A stretch of 64,000 nucleotides of DNA, from the NCBI GenBank assembly GCA_019429275.1, contig JAHYJC010000014.1, forward strand, positions 31,209 through 95,208, in the 5' to 3' direction. This document shows, in pieces, positions 21,943-32,182 of this stretch. Origin of the DNA: Lentimicrobium sp. (lineage in GTDB: Bacteria > Bacteroidota > Bacteroidia > Bacteroidales > Lentimicrobiaceae). Every line of letters begins with the position of its first letter. The stretch's first letter is position 1. The notes beneath the pieces are model-generated. The model made no database searches. It was not told where the DNA came from and worked only from the letters and a program-made list of their open reading frames with translations. A program made the translations under genes and the position numbers.

Positions 21943-22962
21943 ATGACAAAAATCCGAACTCAATTCGCCCTTGCCCTTGTTATTATCATAAGCTTGTCGT
22001 CCTGCAGAAGATTGACAGATGAGAATGAAATCAAAATACATGGCATGGCACAGGGCACCTATTATGCCATAACCTTTTATGCTGCAGATAACCATAATTT
22101 CAAGTCGGAAATCGACAGCTTTTTCAAGGCATTCGACAGATCAGCATCAGTTTATTTGTCCGAATCCGTGATCTCACGGTTCAATAACAACGACCCGGCC
22201 ACAATAGCCGATGAAGCCTTTATCACAGTATTTAATAAAGCCTTCGAAGTTTCAGAGGCAACACAGGGCGCATTTGATATCACTACCATGCCTCTTACAA
22301 ATGCCTGGGGATTTGGGTTCACCGATCCAATGAAACTCGATAGTGCAATGGTTGATAGCCTTTTGAAACTTGTGGATTACAGGAAAATTTCGCTGGTTGA
22401 TGGACAATTGATCAAAGCAAATCCCGATATCAAAATTGACTATAATGCCATTGCTCAGGGATATTCTGCTGATTTGATCGGGAAAATGCTGAGAGAAAAA
22501 GGAATAGATAATTATCTGATAGATGTTGGGGGTGAGGTTCTTGCCAGCGGAAAAAAACCTGACAGAACAAAATGGAAAGTGGGCATAGAAAAACCTTCAA
22601 AAAATGCCAGCGACGACAGGGCAATTGATGTAATTGTGGAATTGGAGAACAAGGCGCTTGCTTCTTCAGGAAATTACCGCAGGTATTTCGTAAAAGATGG
22701 TATCAGATATTCTCACACCATCAATCCAAAAACAGGATTCCCGGTAAATCATACCCTGCTTAGTGTTTCTGTGCTGGCCAATGACTGCATGACAGCCGAT
22801 GCTTATGCAACTGCTTTTATGGTAATGGGGCTAGAGAAAGCTAAAGAGTTTCTCGGAAGTCATACCGGGCTGGAAGCACATTTTATCTATACCAACATTG
22901 AAGGGAATTATGAAACGTGGACAAGTCCAGGACTTGAGATACTGATTGTCAAGAACAAATAA
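21943..22962 (+). CDS. apbE: FAD:protein FMN transferase
   Basis: Lipoprotein signal; MAQGTYYAI, DVGGEVLASGKKP, TADAYATAFMVMG. Confidence 0.93.
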   Translation: MTKIRTQFALALVIIISLSSCRRLTDENEIKIHGMAQGTYYAITFYAADNHNFKSEIDSFFKAFDRSASVYLSESVISRFNNNDPATIADEAFITVFNKAFEVSEATQGAFDITTMPLTNAWGFGFTDPMKLDSAMVDSLLKLVDYRKISLVDGQLIKANPDIKIDYNAIAQGYSADLIGKMLREKGIDNYLIDVGGEVLASGKKPDRTKWKVGIEKPSKNASDDRAIDVIVELENKALASSGNYRRYFVKDGIRYSHTINPKTGFPVNHTLLSVSVLANDCMTADAYATAFMVMGLEKAKEFLGSHTGLEAHFIYTNIEGNYETWTSPGLEILIVKNK

Positions 22963-22976
22963 ATAGCTTAGGCAGC

Positions 22977-23165
22977 TTATTCATTATCGCAGGCAACACC
23001 TTCAGACTTCCCGCAAGTGCAACCTAATCGCTGACCGGTATTCGGATCAACACTGCTACAAGATTTTTTAAATTCACCACCTTTTTTAAGGAACATTTTT
23101 ATTGCAATTCCGGCAATTGAGAATCCGATAATAACGACAGCAAGTAAAAGAACTTTAAGTATCAT
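22977..23165 (-). CDS. Small single-TM Cys-rich protein, candidate NqrM-like factor
   Basis: 62 aa, one TM helix then KKSCSSVDPNTGQRLGCTCGKSEGVACDNE; adjacent to apbE/nqr. Confidence 0.6.
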   Translation of the reverse strand: MILKVLLLAVVIIGFSIAGIAIKMFLKKGGEFKKSCSSVDPNTGQRLGCTCGKSEGVACDNE

Positions 23166-23260
23166 GAGAAAAATTTATATTTTTTTTGTTTATTGAAAAA
23201 ATTACCTGTTTATAAATAAACAGTAAATTTATTTAAAAGTTAAGCACCCCTTAAGGTTTA

Positions 23261-24037
23261 CTATGAATTTTTCTTCGTTTGCCTGTTAATTTCATAACAA
23301 AATATTCCTGTAGCCATGGAAGCATTTAACGATTCAGCTCTTCCCTGCTCTCCAGGAATAGCTGAAGGAATGGTCAGGCGATGAGAAACATGTAATTGAA
23401 TATGTTTTGAAATGCCATGTGACTCATTCCCAATTACAAGTATGCCATGGTTTCCAAAAACTACATCTGAAATTGATTCTCCATCCAGCAATGCACCATA
23501 AACCGGAGAGGACTTTGCGGCATCCTGCAGAAACAAATTCAAATCGGTATAAAATACGGGAATCCTGAAAATTGAACCCATACTTGCCTGCACTACTTTT
23601 GGATTCCAGATATCCACAGTACCGGTTGAAGCAACAATTCCCAGAATACCAAACCAGTCGGCAGTACGGATGATGGTTCCCATATTTCCCGGATCACGGA
23701 TTTGATCGAGGGCAAGTATCCATTCCTGACTAAAGGATTTTAGTCCTTCGCTTTCTTTAATATAAGCCACAGCCAATACCTGGTTGGGTGTAGTAAGGTT
23801 ACTTATTTTCCCTAGTTCAGAATCATTGATCTCTACTATTTCGACAAGATACCTGTCAGCAGGAAGATGTTCGCCTGAAATCCAATCTTTGGTAGCAAAA
23901 ATGGTTTTAATCCGGAAATCGCTATTCAGGAGTTCTTTAACCATTTTTACTCCCTCAACCACAAACAAACCCTCCTCTTGTCTGAATTTACTCAAACGAA
24001 GGGAAGTGACAAGTTTTAACTGGTTTCTGCTAAGCAT
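23261..24037 (-). CDS. TrmH/SpoU-family RNA 2'-O-methyltransferase
   Basis: LDQIRDPGNMGTIIRTADWFG, IGNESHGIS, AESLNASMATGI motifs. Confidence 0.92.
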   Translation of the reverse strand: MLSRNQLKLVTSLRLSKFRQEEGLFVVEGVKMVKELLNSDFRIKTIFATKDWISGEHLPADRYLVEIVEINDSELGKISNLTTPNQVLAVAYIKESEGLKSFSQEWILALDQIRDPGNMGTIIRTADWFGILGIVASTGTVDIWNPKVVQASMGSIFRIPVFYTDLNLFLQDAAKSSPVYGALLDGESISDVVFGNHGILVIGNESHGISKHIQLHVSHRLTIPSAIPGEQGRAESLNASMATGIFCYEINRQTKKNS

Positions 24038-24046
24038 AATGTAGAA

Positions 24047-24072
24047 AAATCCCGGCTTTTGACCGGGATTAA
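24047..24072 (-). terminator. Hairpin terminator downstream of rplI
   Basis: aatcccggcttttgaccgggatt inverted repeat with A/T flanks. Confidence 0.7.
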
Positions 24073-24095
24073 AAATACAAAGATTATTTCAGGCA

Positions 24096-24545
24096 CTACT
24101 CAGCGAAAACTTCAAAGTTTATCATTATGCTTACTCCTTTGTGAAGCATAACTTTTGCTTTGTATTCGCCAACTTCTTTTACTGAATCACCGTCGAGGTG
24201 AATTTTCTTGCGATCTACGTCGTAGTTAAACTGTGCTTTGAGTGCTTCGGCAATCTGTAATGAGTTAACCGAACCAAAGATTTTACCGGTTGAAGCTACC
24301 TTGGCACCGATTTTCACAGTAACAGTTTCGAGTAATTTTGCAAGTGCTTCTGCCTCGTTGCGAACTTTATCCTCTTTAAACGCTTTTTGTTTCAGCGTTT
24401 CGGAATTCATTTTCACATTTGATTCAGTAGCGAGAATTGCAAAACCCTGAGGAATCAAATAATTGCGGCCATAACCATCGCGAACCTTAACAATTTCGGT
24501 TGCATAACCCAAGCTGGGGATATCTTTTTTAAGAATTACATCCAT
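24096..24545 (-). CDS. rplI: 50S ribosomal protein L9
   Basis: MDVILKKDIPSLGYATEIVKVRDGYGRNYLIPQGFA. Confidence 0.97.
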   Translation of the reverse strand: MDVILKKDIPSLGYATEIVKVRDGYGRNYLIPQGFAILATESNVKMNSETLKQKAFKEDKVRNEAEALAKLLETVTVKIGAKVASTGKIFGSVNSLQIAEALKAQFNYDVDRKKIHLDGDSVKEVGEYKAKVMLHKGVSIMINFEVFAE

Positions 24546-24558
24546 CGTTCTTTCCTCC

Positions 24559-24831
24559 TTATTTTAACAAGTCTGCCACGTAAGGCATCAGGGCGATATG
24601 ACGGGCCCTTTTTACAGCCTGAGCTACTTTGCGCTGATACTTGGTCGAAGTTCCGGTTATACGGCGCGGTAGAATTTTACCCTGCTCATTTACGAATTTC
24701 ATTAAAAAGTCAGCATCTTTATAGTCAATATATTTAATGCCGCTCTTTTTGAACCGGCAGTACTTTTTCTTCTTAACATCTACCGCAATCGGGGTTAGAT
24801 ATTTTATTTCGTTGTTTGCTTGATTTGCCAT
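24559..24831 (-). CDS. rpsR: 30S ribosomal protein S18
   Basis: [15 protein letters not shown]...[33 protein letters not shown]. Confidence 0.97.
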   Translation of the reverse strand: MANQANNEIKYLTPIAVDVKKKKYCRFKKSGIKYIDYKDADFLMKFVNEQGKILPRRITGTSTKYQRKVAQAVKRARHIALMPYVADLLK

Positions 24832-24855
24832 TTCTCAATGATTTAAAAATTTAAC

Positions 24856-25218
24856 CTATGCTTCGGCTTTGGCTTCAGCAGCTGCGGCAGCTTTGATTAC
24901 ACGTCTCTTTTCGCTGTAGGCAACTGCATGCTTATCCAGGGCAACGGTGAGAAAGCGTAATATGCGCTCATCACGTTTGAATGCCACTTCCAGATCATTG
25001 ATCAGCGGACCTTCGCATTTAAATTCGATTAAATGATAAAATCCTGAAGTTTTTTTCTGGATGGGATATGCCAACTTGCGCAAGCCCCAGTGATCTTCAT
25101 AGACTATCTCAGCCCCCTTGTCTTTCAGCAATTTCTGAAATTTTACAACCGCTTCCTTCATCTGTTCATCAGACAAAACGGGAGTCATAATGAAAACGGT
25201 TTCATAGTTTTTCAACAT
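24856..25218 (-). CDS. rpsF: 30S ribosomal protein S6
   Basis: [15 protein letters not shown]...[24 protein letters not shown]. Confidence 0.97.
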   Translation of the reverse strand: MLKNYETVFIMTPVLSDEQMKEAVVKFQKLLKDKGAEIVYEDHWGLRKLAYPIQKKTSGFYHLIEFKCEGPLINDLEVAFKRDERILRFLTVALDKHAVAYSEKRRVIKAAAAAEAKAEA

Positions 25219-25266
25219 CTGCGTTTAGGTTTAATTTTTAATTTAAGGTATTTTTAAAACGGACTG

Positions 25267-25274
25267 CAAAAGTA
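25267..25274 (-). promoter_or_regulatory. -7 box TACTTTTG upstream of rpsF
   Basis: TAnnTTTG match on minus strand followed by CAGTCCG. Confidence 0.55.
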
Positions 25275-25333
25275 CAAAAATTTCCATTAAAAAAACCTAA
25301 TTCATCATTCATTTTTAATTTCATTCCAATCCT

Positions 25334-26473
25334 TTATTTTATTGACGCTTTAAGGATTTCACTGCAAATAAATCCAGCAGCTTTGCCATCGCCAAATACA
25401 GGAGGAAAATTTTGAGGCGGGTCTTTTGAGAATTTCTCAAGTGCTTTAATGATTGCCGTTTCTTCGGCATCAGTAATTATTCCGGCTCCTGCTTCAACAA
25501 TTTCGGTCCACTCTGTCTCAGTCCGGGCTATGATACAGGGCTTCCCGAAAAAGTAGGCTTCTTTCTGAACCCCGCCCGAATCGGTCAAAACAACAGCTGC
25601 ATGTTTTTCGAGCCAGATCATTTCAAGGAAAGAAACAGGAGGAGTAATCCGGAACAGAGTATTTTCAGTAATCTGCTTATAAAGCACTGCTCCGGGTTTT
25701 TTCTCCAGTATTTTGGCTGTTCTCGGATGCAAGGGCATAATGACCTGTTTTTGATGCTTCAGGCTGAATTGATTCAAAGCGCTGAATATATTGCTCAGCC
25801 TTTCAGGATTATCGGTATTGCTATCGCGATGGATGGTAGCCAGAATAAAATTCTCTGAATCAGCTTCGACTCCAACCGGTCGCCGGGCAATTTCTGCAAA
25901 GTGAAGGCTATTGTCATACATTACATCTCCGCAGTGATATATTTTTGGATTATCACTTGTATATGGCGGTGTAGTATGGGCTTCAAATCCTTCAAGCAAC
26001 AGGTTTGAAAATCCGGTAGCCGTTGGGCTAAAAAGCAGCGTAGACGCATGATCGCACATAATGCGGTTGATCTCTTCGGGCATGGTTTTATTGAATGAAC
26101 GCAGGCCGGCTTCAATATGAGCAATAGGAATATGAAGTTTTGATGCTGCAATTGCTCCGGCCAGGGTCGAATTTGTATCACCGTACAAAACAAGAAAATC
26201 AGGCTTTTCCGCGATCAGAATTTCTTCAATGCCTTCAATCATTCGGGCAGTTTGCACTCCATGCATTCCGCTACCAACAGCCAGGTTATAATCGGGCTGG
26301 GGAATACCCAGTTCATCGAAAAACACCTGCGACATATTTTCGTCGTAATGCTGGCCGGTGTGTACGATAACTTCTTCAATACCTTGAGAAAAATTGTTGC
26401 GGACTGCCCTGCTTAAAGCTGCTGCTTTAATAATTTGAGGCCTGGCACCAATGACTGTGAGTATTTTTATCAT
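25334..26473 (-). CDS. wecB: UDP-N-acetylglucosamine 2-epimerase (non-hydrolyzing)
   Basis: GARPQIIKAAALSRA, HIEAGLRSFNKTMPEEINRI, LTDSGGVQKEAYFFGKP. Confidence 0.92.
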   Translation of the reverse strand: MIKILTVIGARPQIIKAAALSRAVRNNFSQGIEEVIVHTGQHYDENMSQVFFDELGIPQPDYNLAVGSGMHGVQTARMIEGIEEILIAEKPDFLVLYGDTNSTLAGAIAASKLHIPIAHIEAGLRSFNKTMPEEINRIMCDHASTLLFSPTATGFSNLLLEGFEAHTTPPYTSDNPKIYHCGDVMYDNSLHFAEIARRPVGVEADSENFILATIHRDSNTDNPERLSNIFSALNQFSLKHQKQVIMPLHPRTAKILEKKPGAVLYKQITENTLFRITPPVSFLEMIWLEKHAAVVLTDSGGVQKEAYFFGKPCIIARTETEWTEIVEAGAGIITDAEETAIIKALEKFSKDPPQNFPPVFGDGKAAGFICSEILKASIK

Positions 26474-26490
26474 ATACTTATGTAAATTGT

Positions 26491-27189
26491 TTAAATCAGA
26501 CCATTGTCGGCAAAGCTGAAATAATTCTCATCTGCTATGATCAAATGATCCAGCACTTTAATATCCAGAAAGTTTCCTGCATTTTTGATCTTATCTGTCA
26601 GCTTTTTATCAGCGTCGCTCGGAGTCAGGTTTCCTGAAGGATGATTATGACAAAGAATGATTCCGGCAGCATTCTGTTCCAAAGCCAGCTTGAATACCTT
26701 TTTAGGGTCAACCACGGTACCGGCCTGCCCACCTTCACTTATTTGTTCAATGGATATTTTCCGGTTGGCATGATTCAGCAAAAGTATCCAGAATTCCTCA
26801 TACAGGCAGTCGGCTACGCTGGTGTAGAGCAAATCAAAAGCATCGCGGCTTGATGAAACGGTTTTACGCACAGGAACTTCGGCCTGCCGCCGGCGCATTC
26901 CCAGCTCAAGTGCAGCAATGATACTGACTGCCTTCGCTTCGCCTATACCTTTGAAGCGCATCAGATCATCAACTGATAGTTTTGAAAGCTCAATAAGGTT
27001 TTGATTTGCTTTTTGCAGAAGGGTGCGACCAAGTTCCACCGCCGACTGAGTTACCGAACCCGATCGAAGCAATACTGCAAGGAGTTCAGCATCGCTGAGC
27101 GATTCTTTGCCTTTATGGATTAATTTTTCTCGTGGCTGGTCATCCTGCGCCCATTTATGTATCGGAACTCTTGCCGGGTTTTCATCCAT
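26491..27189 (-). CDS. radC: RadC family JAB-domain protein
   Basis: HNHPSGNLTPSDAD JAMM motif and N-terminal helix-hairpin-helix. Confidence 0.94.
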   Translation of the reverse strand: MDENPARVPIHKWAQDDQPREKLIHKGKESLSDAELLAVLLRSGSVTQSAVELGRTLLQKANQNLIELSKLSVDDLMRFKGIGEAKAVSIIAALELGMRRRQAEVPVRKTVSSSRDAFDLLYTSVADCLYEEFWILLLNHANRKISIEQISEGGQAGTVVDPKKVFKLALEQNAAGIILCHNHPSGNLTPSDADKKLTDKIKNAGNFLDIKVLDHLIIADENYFSFADNGLI

Positions 27190-27231
27190 ATAACGAATAA
27201 TTTATATCTGCTAAAATACACATAATGTAAA

Positions 27232-27262
27232 CAAAAAAACCCCCGCACAAAAGCACGAGGGT
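27232..27262 (-). terminator. Rho-independent terminator after rpsT
   Basis: CCCTCGTGC-TTTT-GTGCGGGGG followed by T run on the minus strand. Confidence 0.75.
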
Positions 27263-27282
27263 CGTAATTAATCTCTAATTAA

Positions 27283-27537
27283 TTATGCCATTTTATTAAC
27301 GAAACGGGTAAGCTTTGACTTAAGATTACCAGCCTTATTTTTGTGAATAACGGTTTTCTTGGCAAGTTTATCGATCAGTGAGATAAGTTTAGGTAGCTTT
27401 TCTGAAGCTTCCGTTTTGTTATCCATTGCCCTGAATTTACGAACTGCATTGCGCATGGTTTTGCTGTAATACCTATTGCGCAAACGACGGGTTTCGCTTG
27501 ATCTGATTCTTTTGAGTGATGATTTGTGATTTGCCAT
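27283..27537 (-). CDS. rpsT: 30S ribosomal protein S20
   Basis: [36 protein letters not shown]. Confidence 0.96.
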   Translation of the reverse strand: MANHKSSLKRIRSSETRRLRNRYYSKTMRNAVRKFRAMDNKTEASEKLPKLISLIDKLAKKTVIHKNKAGNLKSKLTRFVNKMA

Positions 27538-27555
27538 TTTGTTAAATCTGTTTTG

Positions 27556-27627
27556 TAGTCCGTAGGGGAATCGAACCCCTATTACCAGGATGAAAACCTG
27601 GCGTCCTAACCGTTAGACGAACGGACC
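27556..27627 (-). tRNA. tRNA-Glu (anticodon TTC)
   Basis: GGTCCGT...CAGGTTTTCATCCTG...GGGGTTCGATTCCCC...ACGGAC cloverleaf on the minus strand. Confidence 0.95.
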
Positions 27628-27653
27628 ATCAGGAGTTTATTGTTTTGGGACTG

Positions 27654-27661
27654 CAAATGTA
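27654..27661 (-). promoter_or_regulatory. -7 box TACATTTG upstream of tRNA-Glu
   Basis: TAnnTTTG match about 27 nt upstream of tRNA 5' end. Confidence 0.5.
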
Positions 27662-27791
27662 CAACTATTTTTTATTCCTCCAAATATCAATATATTTTTT
27701 TTCACAATTTATGAATTTACACTCATTTAATGCGATAAATACTGATAATCAGATATATGGATAGATTCTATATTCCTTCTCACATTGAAAG

Positions 27792-28478
27792 TTACTCTGC
27801 CGGGTCAGCCTGAAATCGAAAACCCAGCCGTTTTCCGGTTTTTAAAGTCATATTATCGAGTGAAGCCTGGATATCTGATACGGTTACCATTTTGACTTCA
27901 TCATAAGGTGGCGTCAGCAAATCGAAATTAATGGTGTAGAGAATGGCCGATTCAATAATTTGTGCAACAGAGTCGCGATTGACCAATGAAGTGGAGAAGT
28001 TGTTGTAAAGCATTCCCAACTCTCTTTTTCCTTCAATAAAGTAATGCAGGTCTCGGTTTACAAAGATTCTGCCAATCATATATCCAATATCATTTATCCT
28101 GTTGTATTTAAATGAGTCGGCCAAAAAATTAAATACATTGATAACACCGCAATACGATCGGGTTTTGTCGTCATGAATGTAATTGGTTTTCATCACTTCA
28201 TGGGTTCTCGAAAACTCAAAAATATTGGTGTGCATCATAAAAAGCAGTACATCACCTCCGAATTTAAGTTCAAACTCAAATTCACCTCTGTCTCTGAAAT
28301 CAAAAGGAATCAGCTGCTCATTACCGTTAAACCGCTCCTGGTAGTCTCTCACCATTTCAATAATCACACTTTTAAACTGCCTGAAAGTGGTTAATGTTTT
28401 CTGATAAACCTCTTGCTTGAGCAGAGCTTTGTTTCTCAGAACTTCAAACAAATCTGATCTGGGATTGCTGTCTTCCAT
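27792..28478 (-). CDS. Conserved hypothetical protein
   Basis: 228 aa uninterrupted ORF with no competing ORF; family not recognised. Confidence 0.7.
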   Translation of the reverse strand: MEDSNPRSDLFEVLRNKALLKQEVYQKTLTTFRQFKSVIIEMVRDYQERFNGNEQLIPFDFRDRGEFEFELKFGGDVLLFMMHTNIFEFSRTHEVMKTNYIHDDKTRSYCGVINVFNFLADSFKYNRINDIGYMIGRIFVNRDLHYFIEGKRELGMLYNNFSTSLVNRDSVAQIIESAILYTINFDLLTPPYDEVKMVTVSDIQASLDNMTLKTGKRLGFRFQADPAE

Positions 28479-28603
28479 ATAAAAAAGTTCAGATTCAAAA
28501 ATAGGTTGCTTGATGCAAACCTAATTGTTTTCAGGCTTACTTGCAACAAAATATGAGGAAAGTTCAGAAAATAATTAAGTTGCAGATTCTTTGCAACCAG
28601 AAA

Positions 28604-30166
28604 TCAAATAACCCCCATTTTTACAGCGACAGCTTGTGCAGACCGCTGCCCATCCATAGCTGATGAAACAATACCTCCGGCATAACCTGAACCTTCTCCG
28701 CAAGGATAAAGCCCTTCGAGTTGAGAATGACAAAGGGTTTGTTCGTCTCTGGGTATTCTGACCGGTGAAGAGGTGCGCGACTCGAAACCTGTGAGAACAG
28801 CATCGGAGGTAATAAAACCTTTCATTTTCCGGTCAAAATCATGAAAAGCAATTTTTAATCTTGCGGCAACAAATCCAGGCAGGAGCTCATGAAGGGGAAG
28901 GCTTACCAATCCCGGATTATATGAACACGGGGGAAGTGAGGAAGAAATCTTATCTTTCAGAAAATCTGTCAGGCGCTGAGCAGGTGCTTTAAAACTTCCG
29001 CCTGAAGCAGCCCATGCACGCTGTTCAAGGCTGCGCTGCAATTCAAGTGCGGCAAATGCTCCGGCATCATTGTATTGCTGCCAATCTTCGGGTTCTATAG
29101 CTACGGCGATACCAGAGTTTGCGTAAGGTGAATTGCGCATGGAATTCGACATGCCATTGACCACAATTTCTCTGTTTTCGGTGGCAGCTGGTACAATAAT
29201 TCCTCCCGGACACATACAAAACGAAAATACGCCCCGGCCATCTGCCTGGGTTACAAGACTGTATGTTGCTGCTGGTATGTGAGGCCCGCGGTCTTCCAGG
29301 CGGTATTGTATCCGGTCGATCAACTGCTGCGGATGTTCCACCCTTACTCCCAGAGCAAAGGGCTTTGCCTCGAGGGCAAGATTTGCGCGACTGAGCATTT
29401 CATAAACATCGCGTGCCGAATGACCGGTTGCCATAATAACAGCATTTGCTTTATATTCATTATTCAAATGATCAACAACACCTTTTATTTTCCCTTTGTT
29501 TATCAAAAGTGTGGTTATCCTCCTGTTAAAGTAAAATTCACCACCAGCTTCCAGAATGGTCCTTCGCATGGAAGCTATGATTCCAGGAAGCCGGTCGGTG
29601 CCGATGTGAGGATGTGCATCAATAAGTATATCTTCCGAAGCGCCATGTTCGACGAATATCCTTAAAATCCCTGAAACATCACCTCTTTTGTTTGAACGCG
29701 TATATAATTTTCCATCAGAGTAAGTACCGGCCCCACCTTCTCCAAAGCAGTAATTTGAATCAGGATTAAGTTTCTCGCCCCGATTGAGCAGTGCGATGTC
29801 ATATTTGCGGGCTTTTACATCTTTTCCGCGCTCAATTATCACAGGCTTCAAGCCATTTGAGATGAGGGTGAGCGCAGCAAACAAACCGGCAGGTCCGGCA
29901 CCTACAACCAAAACAACGGGTCTGTGAGAAATATCAGGATATACCGTTTTAGTAATTTTCTCGGAATGCGGTAAGTGTTCACTTATAAAAATCTCCGCTT
30001 TCAGCCTGAAAACCAACTTATTACGGGCATCAATGGAACGTTTGAGCGGTCTTATATGAAATATTTTCCCCTGAGGAATGCCCAGGATTGAAGCAGCAAC
30101 ATGTTTCCACCTTAGTGGATCAGCTGCTTCGGAAGGGTTCAACTTTATTTCAAGAATTTTCCTCAT
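28604..30166 (-). CDS. NAD(P)/FAD-dependent oxidoreductase (COG2509-like)
   Basis: VVLVVGAGPAGLFAALTL dinucleotide-binding motif; GEGSGYAGGIVSSAMDG. Confidence 0.87.
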   Translation of the reverse strand: MRKILEIKLNPSEAADPLRWKHVAASILGIPQGKIFHIRPLKRSIDARNKLVFRLKAEIFISEHLPHSEKITKTVYPDISHRPVVLVVGAGPAGLFAALTLISNGLKPVIIERGKDVKARKYDIALLNRGEKLNPDSNYCFGEGGAGTYSDGKLYTRSNKRGDVSGILRIFVEHGASEDILIDAHPHIGTDRLPGIIASMRRTILEAGGEFYFNRRITTLLINKGKIKGVVDHLNNEYKANAVIMATGHSARDVYEMLSRANLALEAKPFALGVRVEHPQQLIDRIQYRLEDRGPHIPAATYSLVTQADGRGVFSFCMCPGGIIVPAATENREIVVNGMSNSMRNSPYANSGIAVAIEPEDWQQYNDAGAFAALELQRSLEQRAWAASGGSFKAPAQRLTDFLKDKISSSLPPCSYNPGLVSLPLHELLPGFVAARLKIAFHDFDRKMKGFITSDAVLTGFESRTSSPVRIPRDEQTLCHSQLEGLYPCGEGSGYAGGIVSSAMDGQRSAQAVAVKMGVI

Positions 30167-30243
30167 GAACAGGAAAAATTTTATAAAATCATTCGGTTGC
30201 CTTATTGAAAGACCATGCAGAAAACTTACTGAAAATTTTATGA

Positions 30244-31056
30244 TTATTCAAAAGTGAATGAAAGAAGAAAGAGTTTTGAATTTAATTTATCGACGGCCTC
30301 AGTATAAATATTTCCTTCTCTTTTCAGCACATCTGTAATCCCATAAGACATTTTTACCTCTATCCCAAATTTAAAAAATGTGGTATAAAAGTCTATTCCT
30401 GCCCCAAGCTCTCCGTAAAGGTCATTTCGGTTGATGGCGAGGTAAGTATTGTTATTCTCTTTGCTTTTCTTTTTTGAATCGCTGGCCAGGTCAAGAGCAT
30501 ATTTGCCTCCCACGAGCCAGTATGGACGTAGGTTGTTTAACCTGCGACCTTTAAATTTCAGGTGAAAAGGAAACTCAACAAACGTTGATTGAATTTTTTT
30601 ATTAACAGAAATAAAATTTGTATCTCCTTCAAAAACAGTTCTTATCGAATACATAAGGTCACGCTCGCCAAATGAAAGGGAAGGAATAAATCGCAGATCG
30701 CCATAATCATTGATTCTAAGGTTGGAAACAATTCCTATGGTAAATCCCAGTGCCGGCTTATGTTCAATAGAAAATAAGTTTGCCGTATCAGAGTATAAAT
30801 CAGGAGTTTGCAAAGTAGAATAACCGGTATTCTGAAAACCTGGAATTGTTTTTAATGTAAATAGCATCTCATTCAAGCCCAATACAAATCCAAAATGATA
30901 AGGTGCAACGTCATATGAAGGAAGATTACGTACTTTAACACGTTGCGCATAAACCCCCGAAGACCAGATTCCAGAAAGCAACAATAACAAAAGTAACCGA
31001 ACTGTTAACCTTCGCATTAATTTTATTTTTTCAATTGTAACGATGATTGTAAACAT
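30244..31056 (-). CDS. porT: PorT-family outer membrane protein (T9SS-associated)
   Basis: Signal peptide, NLPSYDVAPYHFGFVLGLNEMLFTL, beta-barrel pattern; true start may be MRRLTV. Confidence 0.75.
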   Translation of the reverse strand: MFTIIVTIEKIKLMRRLTVRLLLLLLLSGIWSSGVYAQRVKVRNLPSYDVAPYHFGFVLGLNEMLFTLKTIPGFQNTGYSTLQTPDLYSDTANLFSIEHKPALGFTIGIVSNLRINDYGDLRFIPSLSFGERDLMYSIRTVFEGDTNFISVNKKIQSTFVEFPFHLKFKGRRLNNLRPYWLVGGKYALDLASDSKKKSKENNNTYLAINRNDLYGELGAGIDFYTTFFKFGIEVKMSYGITDVLKREGNIYTEAVDKLNSKLFLLSFTFE

Positions 31057-31084
31057 TTATTTTGCATTAATTTCTATACCTAGT

Positions 31085-32107
31085 TTAGTAATGCAAGCCA
31101 GGCATGAGATTTGCTTCTTTAAACAACCTTAATTTATTCACAGGAACAACCCCAACCTCTTCGCAAACAAGCCCTCCTGCAAGGTTTGAAAGTGCAACCA
31201 TAAGTTCAGGTGATGAATTTACAGCCACGCAAAGCGACGCTACACTAATAACGGTATCACCTGCACCTGAAACATCAGAAATATTTCGCACATAAGCCGG
31301 CATCATCACTTCAACAGGATCGTTATTGGTATTTTTTCTTAAATAAACGCCTTTTTCCGAAAGGGTTACCATTACTGACTTTAAAGCCTGTTTTTGCTGC
31401 AATGCAACTACAGCCTTCCTTATGTTTTCAATGTCGCTGCCATCTATTTCTGTTTTCAGCCCTTCGCGAATCTCTTTAAGGTTGGGTTTGAATAACTCCA
31501 CCCCTTTATAAGCATCAAAATTCTTTTTTTTAGGATCAACCACCACGGGAATGTGCAGAGCCTGTGCGTGCGCCAGAAGGCGTTCGATAACCCGGCACGT
31601 AAGGACTCCTTTGTTATAGTCCTGCAGAATAATTACGCTGACGGCATTGTTTTTAATCATGGAAAATACTCCTGAAATGAGATTGTCCTCTTCGAGCTGA
31701 CTCAAATCGGCATCCATTTCCTCATCTACCCTAAGCATCTGAACATTATTCCCAATGACCCTGAATTTGATGGTGGTCATTCTTTCAGTGCTTCTGATTA
31801 TTCCATTGGTTGAAATTCCCTCATGCTTAAGCAAATCAATAAATTCATTTCCACGCAGGTCGTCGCCTATTACTGAACAAAGCAAGGGAACAGCCCCTAA
31901 AGATTTGATATTGAGTGCCACATTTGCAGCACCGCCCAGCATATTTTCACGCTTATCGAGCAGCACAACAGGCACAGGTGCTTCGGGAGAAATCCTGTCT
32001 ACTTTCCCCTTCAGGTAAGAATCTATCATTACATCACCAAGAATAAGTACATGTTTTCCTTCGAAACCGGAAAATGCTCTATTTATTTCTTCGGGACTAA
32101 ATTTCAT
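31085..32107 (-). CDS. PfkB/RfaE-like carbohydrate kinase (heptose-7-phosphate kinase type)
   Basis: GDVMIDSYLKGKVDRISPEAPVPV; DVSGAGDTVISV. Confidence 0.87.
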   Translation of the reverse strand: MKFSPEEINRAFSGFEGKHVLILGDVMIDSYLKGKVDRISPEAPVPVVLLDKRENMLGGAANVALNIKSLGAVPLLCSVIGDDLRGNEFIDLLKHEGISTNGIIRSTERMTTIKFRVIGNNVQMLRVDEEMDADLSQLEEDNLISGVFSMIKNNAVSVIILQDYNKGVLTCRVIERLLAHAQALHIPVVVDPKKKNFDAYKGVELFKPNLKEIREGLKTEIDGSDIENIRKAVVALQQKQALKSVMVTLSEKGVYLRKNTNNDPVEVMMPAYVRNISDVSGAGDTVISVASLCVAVNSSPELMVALSNLAGGLVCEEVGVVPVNKLRLFKEANLMPGLHY

Positions 32108-32182
32108 TGCGCTGAGGGTTCTGTATTAACTTATTGGCGATGCAAAGATAAACTTTCTTAAACTGTGATAACCCATACCAAT

